Shown here: positions 12,544-22,481 of the stretch, piece by piece | How the letters are laid out: each line of letters starts with the position of its first letter | Position numbering within the stretch: position 1 is the first letter of the stretch | Source of the DNA: Lethocerus indicus | Taxonomy: Eukaryota; Arthropoda; Insecta; Hemiptera; Belostomatidae | NCBI GenBank assembly: GCA_019843655.1 | Contig: JACDQD010000012.1 | Coordinates: 248,001-312,000, forward strand | Reading direction: 5' to 3' | DNA: 64,000 bases | Program-made: the position numbers and the translations under genes | Notes under the pieces: generated by a model | Seen by the model: only the letters and a program-made list of their open reading frames with translations | Databases searched by the model: none | Told to the model about the DNA's origin: nothing

Positions 12544-12744
12544 TATTTCCGACCCTGTATGCTCACTAGGATCAACTGATCCGCTTGTCGTTGATTATTT
12601 GCGACAGTCGAGTCACTCCTGACGGAAGGTCAGATTCTGGCTCTTCCGGGGTGGCGGGTGGTCTCTACGGTCGTCCCTAGACCTCTATCGCTAAATGCCC
12701 CGTCTCTTAGGTATCTCAGGGCGAATGGGGTATCTCCTCTCCGG

Positions 12745-13212
12745 CTACCTCTGGTCGTTCGCGCCGTTTTCTCCGGCGTTGACATTCCTGGAGAGACAGT
12801 CTGCCACCACGTTCTCCGAACCCTTGGTGTGCGATATCACGAAGTCGTACGCGGCTAGCCGCTCTTTCCACTTCGTGATACGCGCAGACGTCTCCTTCAG
12901 TTTGTCAACCCAGACTAACGGCTTATGGTCCGTCCGGACCGCGAACGATCTCCCAAACACGTACGGCCTGAATTGTTCTATTCCCCATACGACTCCCAGC
13001 AGTTCGCGTTCTATCGTACTATAATTCCGCTCTGCGGGCGTTAACTTCCGACTCGCGAATGCGATCGGCCTATCTCCGTCCTCTTCCGGCTGGGAGAGGA
13101 CCGCGCCTATCGCTTCTGACTCGCGTCGGTCGTTATTACGAACTGCTGTTCGAAGTCGGGGAATTTCAAGACGGGGCAGAGCAAAGGGCCTCCTTACATC
13201 GTTCAACCGCAT
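12745..13212 (-). pseudogene. pol: Retrotransposon RNase H domain
   Basis: RNase H degrades the RNA strand of the RNA-DNA hybrid during reverse transcription. Family hallmarks are IGAVLSQ, PIAFASRKLTPAERNYST, ERELLGVVW and VRTDHKPLVW, ending in VVADCLSR, as in many gypsy elements. The catalytic Glu and second Asp are present. The first Asp, which normally sits a few residues before GAVLSQ, is not in its usual context here (NNDRRESEAIGAVLSQ), suggesting local damage. The frame is the same as gag and integrase; upstream RT lies in other frames because of indels. Confidence 0.88.
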
Positions 13213-13312
13213 CCAGGACTCTTGCGGTGATGCTGAACTCCTTCCTTTTTCAGCATCGCCGTCAAGGGCTCCGTAATGTGGGCGAACGACCGGATAAATC
13301 GCCGATAATATC

Positions 13313-13920
13313 CTACCATACCCAAGAACGTCCGGACCTCTTTAACGTTCTTGGGTACCGGCATTTCCTTATAGCTCTGATCTTTTCCGCATTCGGACTC
13401 ACTCCCGTGGCCGTAATCTCGTGTCCCATAAATTTGATCTGGTCTACTGCCAACGTCGTTTTGTCGGCTGCGACCTTCAATCCAAATTCTCTAATTCTCT
13501 CGAATAGCTTCCCGAGGTGGCGTTCGTGGTCTTTCAGCGTCTTACTGAAGACCACGATGTCGTCCATGTATATCTGGACACACCCCCTCATCTAATCCTT
13601 CGAGGAATTCATCCATCAATCGTTGGAAGGTCGCTGGGGCATTCTTTAGCCCGAATGGCATCCGTAAGAACTCATAGTGTCCGCGCTCGAAACTGAAGGC
13701 CGTTTTTTCCACATCCTCCGGATGCATACGTATCTGGTGATACCCGGACTTCAGATCGAGCGTGCTGAACACTTGAGCGCCCGCCATTCGGTCCAACATC
13801 TCTTCCAAGCGGGGCAGCGGGTACCTTTCCAGCCTAGTCCTACTATTCAATTCTCTATAATCTACCACAACTCGGTATTTTTGTACGCCGTCTGCCCCTA
13901 GTTTCTTGGGGACTACCCAC
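13313..13920 (-). pseudogene. pol: Reverse transcriptase palm, split by two frameshifts
   Basis: The RT copies retrotransposon RNA into DNA. One frame (13868-13542) holds VDYRELN, FSTLDLKSGYHQI and MPFGLKNAPATFQRLMD, which are RT domains 2-4. A different frame (13591-13313) holds the catalytic YMDD at 13559-13570 and the following ADKTTLAVDQIKFMGHEI. The frame changes at about 13920, about 13585 and again between 13313 and 13212. The last change restores the original gag-integrase frame, so the three indels cancel. The active-site residues survive although the gene cannot be read through. Confidence 0.9.
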
Positions 13921-14577
13921 AGGGGGGCTGCAAAACGACGACGTCGATCGCCGTATAATGCCTTGCTCTATCATTTCTTTGATGTGCTCCGCGATTATCT
14001 CTCTCATCGCCTGTGGGTACCTACGCGGTTTAACATACACCGGTTTTGTGCCTTCCAGATCAATGGTATGCCGGACTCTACCTGTTGCCGTTAACGGTTC
14101 CCCTTCTTTGTAGAATGTATCACCATACCGGTCTTTAATTTTCCGCGATAATTTTTCGCGCGTGGTCTGAGCGCTCTCGACCGATGTGACCGCGACATGT
14201 CCGCGTCCCTGCGTCCCACGCTTCGCGCTGTAACGACGGTTGCCCAGGGTTACCGTCCAGCAGCCGTTTGTCAGTCGCTGTTCCCCGTTTACCCTCTCAA
14301 TAACGTCGCAACCGATTATCATGTCGTATTTTCTACTGGGCAACCTCGCGACGTGTACCGCGGCTGTTCCCGATTTACCGGTCAGTTTCCGGAGTGGAAT
14401 CTTTGTCTCGCCCAACAGTCGTTCCACTCCGGTACGTGCGGCCGTACAATTACATGGGTCCCCTGATGTGGTCCCCCGGAATCTCCTGCACGCCGCAGGC
14501 GAGATCAACGTCGAGTCGGACCCCGTATCTAAGAGGGCCCACAATCCCCAGGACTTAATGAATATTACGGGCAGCAA
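13855..14577 (-). pseudogene. pol: Aspartic protease and start of reverse transcriptase
   Basis: The protease motif ALLDTGSDSTLI (DTGSD at about 14515-14535) is the retropepsin active site that matures the polyprotein; IIGCDVI further on is typical of the same fold. About 130 residues later comes the first RT block: KPVYVKPRRYP, then IKEMIEQGIIRRSTSSFCSP. After that the sequence leaves frame at about 13920. The frame opens with TTG and no ATG, and it is in phase with the upstream gag and zinc-knuckle frame, separated by a TGA at 14653-14655, so translation depended on reading from gag. Confidence 0.9.
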
Positions 14578-14652
14578 GCCTGGTCGCGCACACTCCCGGG
14601 GTGAAGCCCCGTTACCCCGGTGTCCGCTGCCCGTATGCCGAGACCACTCACC

Positions 14653-15270
14653 TCAGCTGGAGTGGCGTCTCCCGCTGGATTCCGGGCGCCGTTTCCTCGT
14701 CCCCTTCTTTGACTTCCTGTCGTCGTCCGAGCTCGACGACGACTGCGACGAAGAGCGCTGTGATCCGCGCCCAGTGATCCTCTGCGGCCGGTACCTCCGC
14801 TCGGAGCCCTCTTCACTCGATGAACCTAAAATAGGGAACTCAACATCTTTTAAGTTATCCCGTTTTCTACTGTGACGTCGCGTCGCGGAGCAGTCCATCG
14901 GTTCGCCCCTGGTCGCGGCCGCGTAGGAGACAGGCTGCCGGAACCGCGACCTCATCATATAGGGGCACTCCCGGGCGAAATGCCCCTCTTCCGCGCACTC
15001 CCAGCACACCTGGGGTCGCTGCTGCTTCCGCAGTCTGTCCTGCGGCCGATAGTTGGGGTTCCGGGGAGGCTTCGGGATCTTGGTCAGAGCCCGCTCCGGT
15101 GTGCGTTCCTCTTTGTAGGACGGGGTGGTCCGCCTCTCGAACCGGGCCGGTTTCGTCTGGCGTTGTCGGTCGCGCCTTGATGTCACTTCCGTCCAGCAAC
15201 GCCTCTCTTCATTTTCGGCCCTTATGGCCTCTAAGGCTTCGTTGAACCCTGTGCGACCTGCGGGTGTGCC
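14653..15270 (-). pseudogene. gag: Gag nucleocapsid with one CCHC zinc knuckle
   Basis: The nucleocapsid part of gag binds and packages element RNA. A single CCHC knuckle, CWECAEEGHFARECP, is encoded at 14965-15006, preceded by a very basic Arg/Lys/Pro-rich region and followed by an Arg/Ser-rich tail. The frame is the same as the upstream capsid frame. It is cut from it only by a TAG at 15271-15273, and it ends in TGA at 14653-14655 directly before the protease frame. It begins without an ATG, consistent with being part of a longer gag. Confidence 0.88.
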
Positions 15271-15834
15271 CTAATTGATTTGGCCAACGTGTCCCACCCC
15301 GTTGGCCAACATTTGTTTAACGAGCTCCAATAGTACTAGTTGCGACTGGTCGCGCCGCTCCGTCTCTTCCACTGCCGATCCGACCTCTTCCAGCGCGGGC
15401 CTCACCTCTTCCATCACCCTGACGGCGTACGCTAGGTGGCTCTCCCCTGTTTCACGCTCCATCTTTACAATTTTTGCCCACCGTCTCCAGATCGAGGCCC
15501 TCGACCCGGCGTAGTGTTCCTTCAGCCGGTTCCGGACCTCAACCCAGGGCTGCTGGACCCGCAACCCGATCTCCCGTAAGACGGACCTGTCGATCCGCCC
15601 CACGAGGTCCTCTACTAGTGGTGTGCATAGTTCTGGCGGCAGCCTGCCGTCAAAAATTTCTTTATGAAGGCCGTCCGCCTTCTCCAACCACTCAGTGAGG
15701 TCGCGGGCCTGGCCCTCGAACGGCCACAGGTTACCTATTCGCACCGCCAGATAGGATGTCCTATGATTCTGTGCGGCCATCCATGCCGCCGTCGTGGCTG
15801 CGTCCATTGTGGCCTGGTCGGGCGATTTCGCCAT
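15271..15834 (-). pseudogene. gag: Gag capsid-like region
   Basis: The first ATG of the element is at 15834. The frame upstream is open back to the primer-binding site but lacks another ATG. The product has an Ala/Gln-rich start, then NLWPFEGQARDLTEWLEKAD and LKEHYAGSRASIWRRWAKI, the helical pattern expected of Ty3/gypsy capsid proteins, and a Glu-rich stretch near the end. It stops at TAG (15271-15273), which is probably a mutation because the zinc-knuckle frame continues in phase immediately afterwards. Assignment rests on position and general resemblance, since capsid sequences diverge fast. Confidence 0.75.
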
Positions 15835-15990
15835 AGTTTTCTTTACAATAAGGGTGGCTGGTTTAATAACTACCTTCTTGCCGTCGGCCAGTTTTCCTGC
15901 CAAACGGTAGAACCACGCGCAAGGAAGAGAAACGAAAGAAAAAGCAGAAAGAAAGAAGGAAAAAAAAATTTTCCCGATCGCACTAATACT

Positions 15991-16008
15991 TCCCGGGTTT
16001 CGGCACCA
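15991..16008 (-). other. Primer-binding site matching tRNA-Phe
   Basis: On the minus strand the 18 bases TGGTGCCGAAACCCGGGA directly follow the 5' LTR. They are complementary to the 3' end of eukaryotic tRNA-Phe (…TCCCGGGTTTCGGCA plus CCA). This fixes the element's strand and the inner edge of the 5' LTR. Confidence 0.85.
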
Positions 16009-16263
16009 GTTATTTTTCTCAGTGAAAGAATAGTGTTTTTAAAAACGGTTATTTCAATTAAAACACGATTTATTTGATCTACAAAATGATACAGATGAAA
16101 AGGCTTCTCACAGCACCCGTCCGGTCTCAAGCTCTGAATCAGACTGACTGCCGGCTCCTGCCCGCCTTACAATATAACGTTCTTCTTAACAAAGGGCTTT
16201 GTCAAATCTCTATGTTGATGTTATGAGTCATACTACCACTCGGGTTTCCGACCGCCCTTCTGA

Positions 16264-16264
<1 letters not shown>
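16009..16264 (-). repeat. 5' LTR of the Ty3/gypsy element (right on plus strand)
   Basis: It has the same block order as 10562-10954 but is shortened to about 256 bp. The main gap replaces the block at 10777-10886 with about 12 unrelated bases, and smaller gaps lie near the start. Both LTRs end in CTTCTGAC on the plus strand. Unequal lengths show that at least one LTR changed after insertion. Confidence 0.85.

Positions 16265-16301
<37 letters not shown>
16265..16301. repeat. (TA)n microsatellite at the retrotransposon edge
   Basis: About 18 TA units abut the outer end of the 5' LTR. A shorter TA run (10549-10560) abuts the opposite LTR, so the element probably inserted into this microsatellite. 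Confidence 0.9.
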
Positions 16302-16304
<3 letters not shown>

Positions 16305-16394
16305 GCACGAGTTCACTGGTTCACTCCGTACGGTGAACAGTAGAGCATAATGCTTAGCTGCTATTGCGCCCATCTGTGCGTTCACGTATAAGTC

Positions 16395-16533
16395 CGGATA
16401 TGGGCGCTGGGGCGACAGAAGTGAATTGGGGAGATTAAATATATTTTATTTAATTGAAAAAATACAAGTATTATTCAGAGAGACAGATTTTTTTTCCACC
16501 AAAAATATGACAACAAAATGTCAAACGGCCCGA
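16395..16533 (+). repeat. Flanking repeat A, right copy
   Basis: It matches 10296-10400 in the same orientation, with about 35 extra bases after GGGGCG. Together with the left copy it brackets the LTR element. Confidence 0.8.
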
Positions 16534-17329
16534 CCGAAATAAAATATTTAAACTTTAACTCATTTTCAACTCCGTATATTCATCCTCTAATAGGTGATTC
16601 TTGATTTTAAATTGATATTGAATGAATAATGGTCGCATTTTGAGATATCGGCGGTGAAATAGTGTAAATAGAAAAAAATTGATAAGAGTTGTGTAAATAA
16701 AACGTGGGTCTATTTACCTCTGTCGCAACTTGTACATATCATAAGAATCGGGAATAGATTTACGGGTACGTACAGTTTTAGGGCGATAAACGCGTAACGG
16801 GTTACGTAAATTTTACGTTACGTCTAGTTTGAGCGTCGGGGCTCGGACAAATAATTATTTCGTGTTTTCGGTTAAAACCTCTCGCATTTTGTGGTACGCG
16901 AATTTGATTACGCCTTTTACCCCGTATTGGGCAAGGTGAATTAAATAATAATTACGCCGTTCGTAATTTTCCCCGTGACAACTCTGGCGCGTAATAGCTG
17001 TAGGATTACGCGATCGGTCGATTCCCACCCCCAGTGCGTGTAATAATAATAAGCGGTCGGAAAAATCCACATTGGTGGATTTTATCCGCACAAATGGATA
17101 AAACGTGTCCTGTGCCGGGTGGAAAATTTCCGTAATGATACCCAAATAATGACGAGTTTTGAACAGAGTCACAATTTTCCCCCCCATTATCATTCACTTC
17201 AATTATTTACTGTATTATTTTTTTTCTTTTGCGATTCTGCTACCGTAAGTCGAAATTGCCGATACGTACCGACGATTGTACGTCTCTTGCGTTGAAATTA
17301 ACAGTAGACCGAATACAGTAGACTTTGTC
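16534..17329. other. Intergenic DNA, no gene recognised
   Basis: Apart from the repeat A continuation at 16721 nothing is recognised. A 112-codon minus-strand frame at 16855-17193 has no family features. Confidence 0.5.
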
Positions 17330-17618
17330 GATTTCGTAGGTTCGTGGTGTTTCTGTCTCCTCTCGCTGGTTTGGTCTTTTGCCAGACCGGTTTCGGCCGC
17401 TCACCATCTTCAATAGCGGTGTTAGTCACTGTCAGTGACCGAAACACATCCAAAGTGCCAAAAGTGACTAACAAAGCGCTACTGAAGATGGCGAGCGGCC
17501 GAAACCGCAGTCTAGCAAAAGACCGAACCGGCGAGAGGAGACAGAAACACAACGAACCTACGGTATTCCAACCCCTCGCAGACCACACACACAGGTATAT
17601 TAAACTTGTCACGTTCAG
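17330..17618. mobile_element. MITE family P, near-complete palindromic copy
   Basis: The left arm contains GTTTCTGTCTCCTCTCGC, AGACCGGTTTCGGCCGCTC and ATCTTCAATAGCGGTG. The right arm is its reverse complement, with GCTACTGAAGATGGCGAGCG, CGGTATTCCAACCCCTCGCA and the end CAGGTATATTAAAC. A short unique centre (about 17430-17465) separates the arms. There is no coding capacity. Confidence 0.85.
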
Positions 17619-17692
17619 GTTTTTCATAGACCGTTTTCAGCAGCGGTACAAGTGCGAACAGGATGCCCTGAAAGCAGCCGAAACCGGTCTAG

Positions 17693-17944
17693 AAGTTGGA
17701 ATACCGTCGTTTTCGCGTTGTTCTTCGGTTTCTTGTTTCGCTAGACCGGTTTCGGCCTCTTACAGTCTTCAGTAGTGGTGCGAGTCACCTCTGAATTGCG
17801 GGACGCTTGCGGAGCATCTTCTTTGCGCTGTCACTTATTTCACTTAATTACTACTGGAGCGAGCGGCAGAAACCGGTCTAGCGAAAGACCCGGCCGGAGG
17901 GGACGGAATAACGCGAAATCTACGGTATTCCAACCCTTCTTAGG
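17693..17944. mobile_element. MITE family P, diverged palindromic copy
   Basis: Both arms are present: TTCGCTAGACCGGTTTCGGC on the left; GAAACCGGTCTAGCGAAAGA and ATCTACGGTATTCCAACCCT on the right. The centre differs from other copies. It leads directly into the LTR-like segment at 17943. Confidence 0.8.
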
Positions 17945-18076
17945 CCAACAAAACAGGCGTTACGATCTAGTTGTTGATTTCTCATTCAAAAATTATTCCA
18001 CGCCTTGTTTAAGTACCAAGATTTCCTTGATAATTGATTAAAAGTTGAACTTTTCGATCGGTCCCGCTTCGGATCT
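17943..18076 (+). repeat. LTR-like segment outside the retrotransposon
   Basis: From CCAACAAAACAGGCGTTACG through GTTGTTGATTTCTC and ACCAAGATTTCCT to CGGTCCCGCTTCGGA, this matches 10778-10886, the block unique to the 3' LTR of the Ty3 element, in the same orientation. Its start coincides with the end of a family P MITE. Confidence 0.75.
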
Positions 18077-18569
18077 CTGGGATCTGGCCGTCCTAATTTT
18101 CCATTCGTTTAAATATTCAAAACCGAATCAAATTAACCGGCGAACACTCCGCGAATATGAATATTCCCTAGCCATCAATTTTAACTCGAAATATATACGA
18201 GAAGTGGCTCCCCCCTCCCCCAGTGAAAGCCAACCTGTCGGACTTTGAATTAAAACCGATATAACTGTATTTCCCCGTCGAATTATCGTGACGAAGTTGT
18301 CGATGTGACGATTGAATAAAGAAAAAACAGAAAAAAAAATACTTATTCAAAAGCCCGGCGCGTCGTGTAATATACCGGCCCGAATAATTCATTAGGACGC
18401 TTTTCAGTAATCTCCCCCAACAGTAAACGGCCCCTTGAAAAAATTTTTCCACACCGGAGATAGTGGAAACTGCTCCAATAATACGGCGATGGATTCGATT
18501 TTTTATCTGTATACAATTGCAACAACTGTGCCGCTTTATATTGTACAGTAAAATTGTATAAAACAATAA
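18077..18569. other. Intergenic DNA, no gene recognised
   Basis: No repeat or coding signal is recognised in this stretch. Confidence 0.45.
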
Positions 18570-18692
18570 GCTGTAGGTTCGTGATGTTTCTGTCTCCTCT
18601 CGCCGGTTTGGTCTTTCGCTAGACCGGGGTCTCGGCCGCTCGCCATCTTCAGTAGCGGAGAGAGGAGACAGAAAAACGCAAAAGAAATCTAC
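18570..18692. mobile_element. MITE family P, internally deleted copy
   Basis: The left arm runs from GTAGGTTCGTGATGTTTCTG to ATCTTCAGTAGCGG and jumps directly to the distal right arm (GAGAGGAGACAGAAAAACGC). The right-arm core is missing. Confidence 0.75.
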
Positions 18693-18800
18693 AATGTTCA
18701 ATTATACTGTAAAATCGAAACTCCAGAAACAAATTTCAGTGGAATTTTTTGTCCAGTCTGTTGTAGAAAGCATTTTGGAATTATTGAATTTTTTTATATT

Positions 18801-18842
<42 letters not shown>

Positions 18843-18846
<4 letters not shown>

Positions 18847-19063
18847 GTCGGCAACTAAGTCATTGCGGGGGGGTTTGGTCCCTAGATGGAGATGGCGTTA
18901 TTTGTATTTTTACGAATATTTATATCTTCAAACCTATATAGAGTATTCTGAAACGTTTATTGCGTGCCACAACTATTCGTCGTGCCTACCAAAAAATGCG
19001 CGACGTAATAAGGGTGCACACCCCCCAGAGATGAGAAGAATCCGCAATTATTTAGTTGCCAAC

Positions 19064-19067
<4 letters not shown>
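18843..19067. mobile_element. Mariner-type MITE within a TA microsatellite
   Basis: The left end is TTGGGTCGGCAACTAAGTCA and the right end is its near reverse complement (GCAATTATTTAGTTGCCAACCC ending). The element is about 225 bp. Both ends abut TA runs (18805-18842 and 19068-19122), as expected for a transposon that duplicates TA. It encodes no transposase. The TIR matches the same mariner family as 6672-7082 but the interior differs. Confidence 0.85.
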
Positions 19068-19125
<58 letters not shown>

Positions 19126-19539
19126 CGTTTATTCTCTTACCCCTCTATGGGCCCGTATAACTTTCTCAGCGAATTTTAAACAGATTCTCCCCTTCCGAAA
19201 CAGCTCTATGTTGTTTTAGACGAAATGGTCTGTTATCTGAGTCTGTTCTGTCTGTCCTGTTGTGTGATGATGGCCCTTCCTCTGTCGGGGCGGTCAATTA
19301 CCCCCGGCCTTTTTCATTATTGTTGCCGCCCTTTTTTCAACCGTTTTATATTGTCAGGAGGGACCGAAATAAAAAAAAAGAAAAAAAAAGATAAAAGAGA
19401 AATAAGAGAGAGCGGAAACGGCAGACGGCCAGATTGCTATACGATAGTGTGCCCAACCGGGGCTCGGGTTCGGAATCGGACAAAGCTTTTGTAAACGGCG
19501 GCACTAACAAACTGAACTACAAAACGGATGATGACTCCT

Positions 19540-20016
19540 CTCGTCCACAGTTCCCGTTCATTTGTTGTCCCAGAAATTTATTTAATTTTCGCTTTAAATT
19601 CCGGTACAAAACATGATTTAGGAATCCATCGGTTCAGTTGTGCTAATAATCATCCCGATCAACACTTTGGTTTGGCCTTTTCCTAGACCGGTTTCGACTG
19701 GGTTTACGTCTGTTCTCTCTGGACGCCCACAGTTAGTTAACTATGCGTCCTATGGGTATATATATATATATACATATATACGTATATATGTACGTACATA
19801 ACGGATAACGTCTCTCTTGCACAGTTTCCCGGTAATTTGCTGTCCCAGAAATTTATTTAATTTTCGCTTTAAATTCGGGTACAAAACATGATTTAGGAAT
19901 TCATCGGTTTAGGTGTGCTAATAATCTTCCCTATCAGCTCTGTGGTTTGGCCTCTTCCTAGACCGGTTTCGACCGGGTTTACGTCTAGTTTTTCTGGATG
20001 CCCACAGTCAAATAAC

Positions 20017-20070
<54 letters not shown>
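19540..20070 (+). repeat. Tandem duplication, period about 275 bp, each ending in (TA)n
   Basis: CAGAAATTTATTTAATTTTC occurs at 19571 and 19846, and the match continues through GTACAAAACATGATTTAGGA, CCTAGACCGGTTTCGAC and GGGTTTACGTCT to a TA-rich end (19757-19790 and 20022-20070). The units have many differences. Each carries one copy of the family P core. Confidence 0.85.
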
Positions 20071-20071
<1 letters not shown>

Positions 20072-20243
20072 GTACATAGTTCAGGGACTTAGTGTTATGA
20101 TGAAACATGTCATGTGAAATTGATACGAAGGAAAATGTATCCTGTGTCCCAATCAGTCGGTCTTCTAAGTATTGCAGCAAGATTTTTGTCTAGGTTTTTC
20201 TCCTATTAGACCATTCTCTTTTCTGTCCTGCGTTTGTGAAAGT

Positions 20244-20361
20244 CCTGCTCTCAATACTGTCGTTCCGAACCGACTTCTTTCCAACCGAGCGAGCGCTTAG
20301 TGTATTCGGATATTCATAAATCGTGCCCCGACTCTGATGATCGGAAAACGTTACGGGGAAA
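20244..20361 (+). repeat. Short recurrent motifs, possible Penelope-like or ribozyme remnant
   Basis: CCTGCTCTCAATACTGTC (20244-20261) is one of at least seven occurrences of this motif in the window. About 75 bases later CTGATGA (20334-20340) and GAAA (20358-20361), 17 bases apart, resemble the conserved core of a hammerhead ribozyme. Penelope-like retroelements are known to carry hammerhead motifs, but the flanking stems here are degraded and the assignment is inference. Confidence 0.25.
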
Positions 20362-20399
20362 AGTGTTTTTCTCAATTCTGAAATAGAAACAATTCAGAC

Positions 20400-21459
20400 T
20401 TAATTCACATTTTGCGTGCCAAATTGACGGGTTCCTCGAAGGTCTCTCCAATTTGGAAAATCCCATCTGGCAGGTTCCATAATATTCATCCTGGAGAAAT
20501 AAATTTCGAAACACTTCAATATGAATACCGATTTACGCTAAAAAAATACGAATATTGATATGTTTTGTTGTCCGCCATGGTTTGTAATACCAGTCTTCTT
20601 GTGTTCTTTCGATCTTCTGTAGGTTTTTCCTCACTCTATTGCCTTTATATATTACAGTAATATTGTTGAGGAATTCCTCGGCCGGATGATAATACATTAA
20701 AGGAAAGTTTGATAACTAAACCACTTAGTCCTGTGTACGATTTAAAGCTGTCCAATACTTTAAAAGTGATATTAACTTTGGCGACGATTCGCCAGCAGGA
20801 AAATTTCTACTAAAAGTGACCGTTGGAGCGAGCCGAATTACGTTACGAGAAAGAAATTACAGGTTTACCCGACACCGTCTTCAGTACTATAATTGTGGAT
20901 TGTGTTGGTGTCGCCCTGTGCCATTGTTCTCTTCGGACGTTTTGTCGGTTGTCCAAATACACGACAAAGAGTTTTCTTTGAAGATTGAATACAAAAAAAT
21001 AACGTAGCCTTCTCCATCTCGCGTCGCCTTTCGCCGTTTCCGGTCGTTCGCCACGTTCAGTTGATCCTCGAATTACAGTACCAAAATTGTCGGTATATAA
21101 TTGGATATTGTAGTACCCGTCGGCATCTTTTAATCTGCAAAATTACCTTTAAAATATTTATCTCTATATACCCGTTATGTCGTCTGCGAGGGGTTGAAAT
21201 ACCCTATAATAGTTTTTTTCTCTCTCGCCATCTTCAGTAGCCACGTTATACAAATATTATAATTCACCTCCGCCGAATACCAGCCGGCATTGACGTATTA
21301 GGTTTCAATAACGTCCGGACAATATTTCAGAACAACATCATATTATGGACGGTTATTATAACATGGACAAAAACCTAATAACGTACGTCATTTGATATAA
21401 ACGCAAGCGGAGGCCCGGCTGTGGACGACACCTTAAGTCTCAATTAACTACTAACGGCC

Positions 21460-21511
<52 letters not shown>

Positions 21512-21990
21512 ACCGAAATCAATTAACCGGTACGCCCTTAGGAGGGAACGTGCTGTTGAAGTGCTTAAAGGACTCCAATCAAATAGTGGGGAAAGTCCAT
21601 TAGGGAGGGAAAAAAAAGTTAAGAAGGCGCCTTCAGTAATTTATTTCCGAACGTTTCCAGCGGAATAGTCGATTGCGTGCGCCCTGTTAGTTATTCGAGA
21701 TAAAACTTTTCGATCTAGGAAAGATTCCGGTTGGAGCATTGCTAAGACAGATTTCTCCATCCTTTTTTAATTCATTGCGTATTTATATAATTTATTACGT
21801 CGTTTGACTGACCCTTCCGTGAAGAAAAACCCTTCCGTTAAGAGGGCGGTTTACGAACAGTACGCGATCTTACAGGAAGTTCTTGTCGCGGAAACCTTTT
21901 TCGTTTCTGTCGTTACAACATTTCATTTTTTGGTGTGAAAAAATAAGAAATATCCGTAATTTTACAACCGTCGTTACGTAATCGTTTTTT
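20400..21990. other. Intergenic DNA with TA microsatellite
   Basis: No gene is recognised. It contains a family P fragment at about 21178-21250 (GTCTGCGAGGGGTTGAAATA, then TCGCCATCTTCAGTAG) and (TA)n at 21463-21504. Confidence 0.55.
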
Positions 21991-21994
21991 TGAT

Positions 21995-22121
21995 TCATTT
22001 TATTTTGCTAAAAAGAAACTGTTCTCCGGCCACTTTTCGGCAGATTTTCGATTCCCCTCTTGAGGAACTCCTCAAGACCGAAATACATCTTATCAAATTG
22101 TCGATTACTTTTGGGTACATC
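21995..22121 (+). mobile_element. TIR element M2, 5'-truncated copy
   Basis: It matches the right part of 34672-34868 and the reverse of 55481-55633: TTGAGGAACTCCTCAAGACC, then AATTGTCGATTACTTTTGGG and the end GTACATC before TA. The left terminus is missing. Confidence 0.8.
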
Positions 22122-22275
22122 TAATACATTCCATTCATTCCCCAGGACATTTTATATCTAATTTGATATTTAGCCCAATCGGTTTTCTGTCCAATTCTCT
22201 CCAGAATCTACGTCTGTTCTTTTGAGACGCCTATGGGGAATTGGTATTTAAGTACGAAAACATTAATGATGAGTA

Positions 22276-22481
22276 TCGAACAGAGCCAATATCCGACTGT
22301 GTTGCAGTTGGTGCTGCAGTTCGTGTGTGGATGTTTTAATGGTGACCATTTGGAACACCTAGCTAGTGATATCTTTGGTTGGACTTTAAGCTGTCTTTCA
22401 CCAAAAATGGGACAACTCAGTCAATTAGTTGCAGTTATGGACTGTCAGACGGTGGATACATTTTGGGCCCTCCGTATACAG
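22276..22481 (+). pseudogene. IS630/Tc1/mariner-type transposase C-terminus, fragment
   Basis: The segment encodes NGDHLEHL in context, matching the C-terminal signature (NGxHFEHL) of IS630/mariner-related transposases, and ends in the transposon terminus GGTGGATACATTTTGGGCCC. It is the same family as 25678-26250. No catalytic residues are present. Confidence 0.65.

Larger units (their letters stand above)
10562..16264 (-). mobile_element. Ty3/gypsy LTR retrotransposon, full-length but decayed
   Basis: An element of about 5.7 kb lies on the minus strand. Reading that strand, the order is 5' LTR, tRNA-Phe primer-binding site, gag, CCHC zinc knuckle, aspartic protease, reverse transcriptase with YMDD, RNase H, integrase with HHCC and DDE, GPY/F module, polypurine tract, 3' LTR. 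The order RT-RNaseH-integrase defines Ty3/gypsy (Metaviridae). No envelope frame is seen. Coding is broken by in-frame stops and by indels in RT. It sits at a (TA)n tract: ATATATA precedes the left LTR and TATATATA follows the right one, so any short target duplication is hidden in the microsatellite. It is inactive, but recently enough inserted that integrase is still open. Confidence 0.92.

Noticed and set aside
10562..16264. Endogenous retrovirus with env
   Set aside because: Only about 350 bp separate the integrase tail from the polypurine tract, and no envelope-like frame is present.
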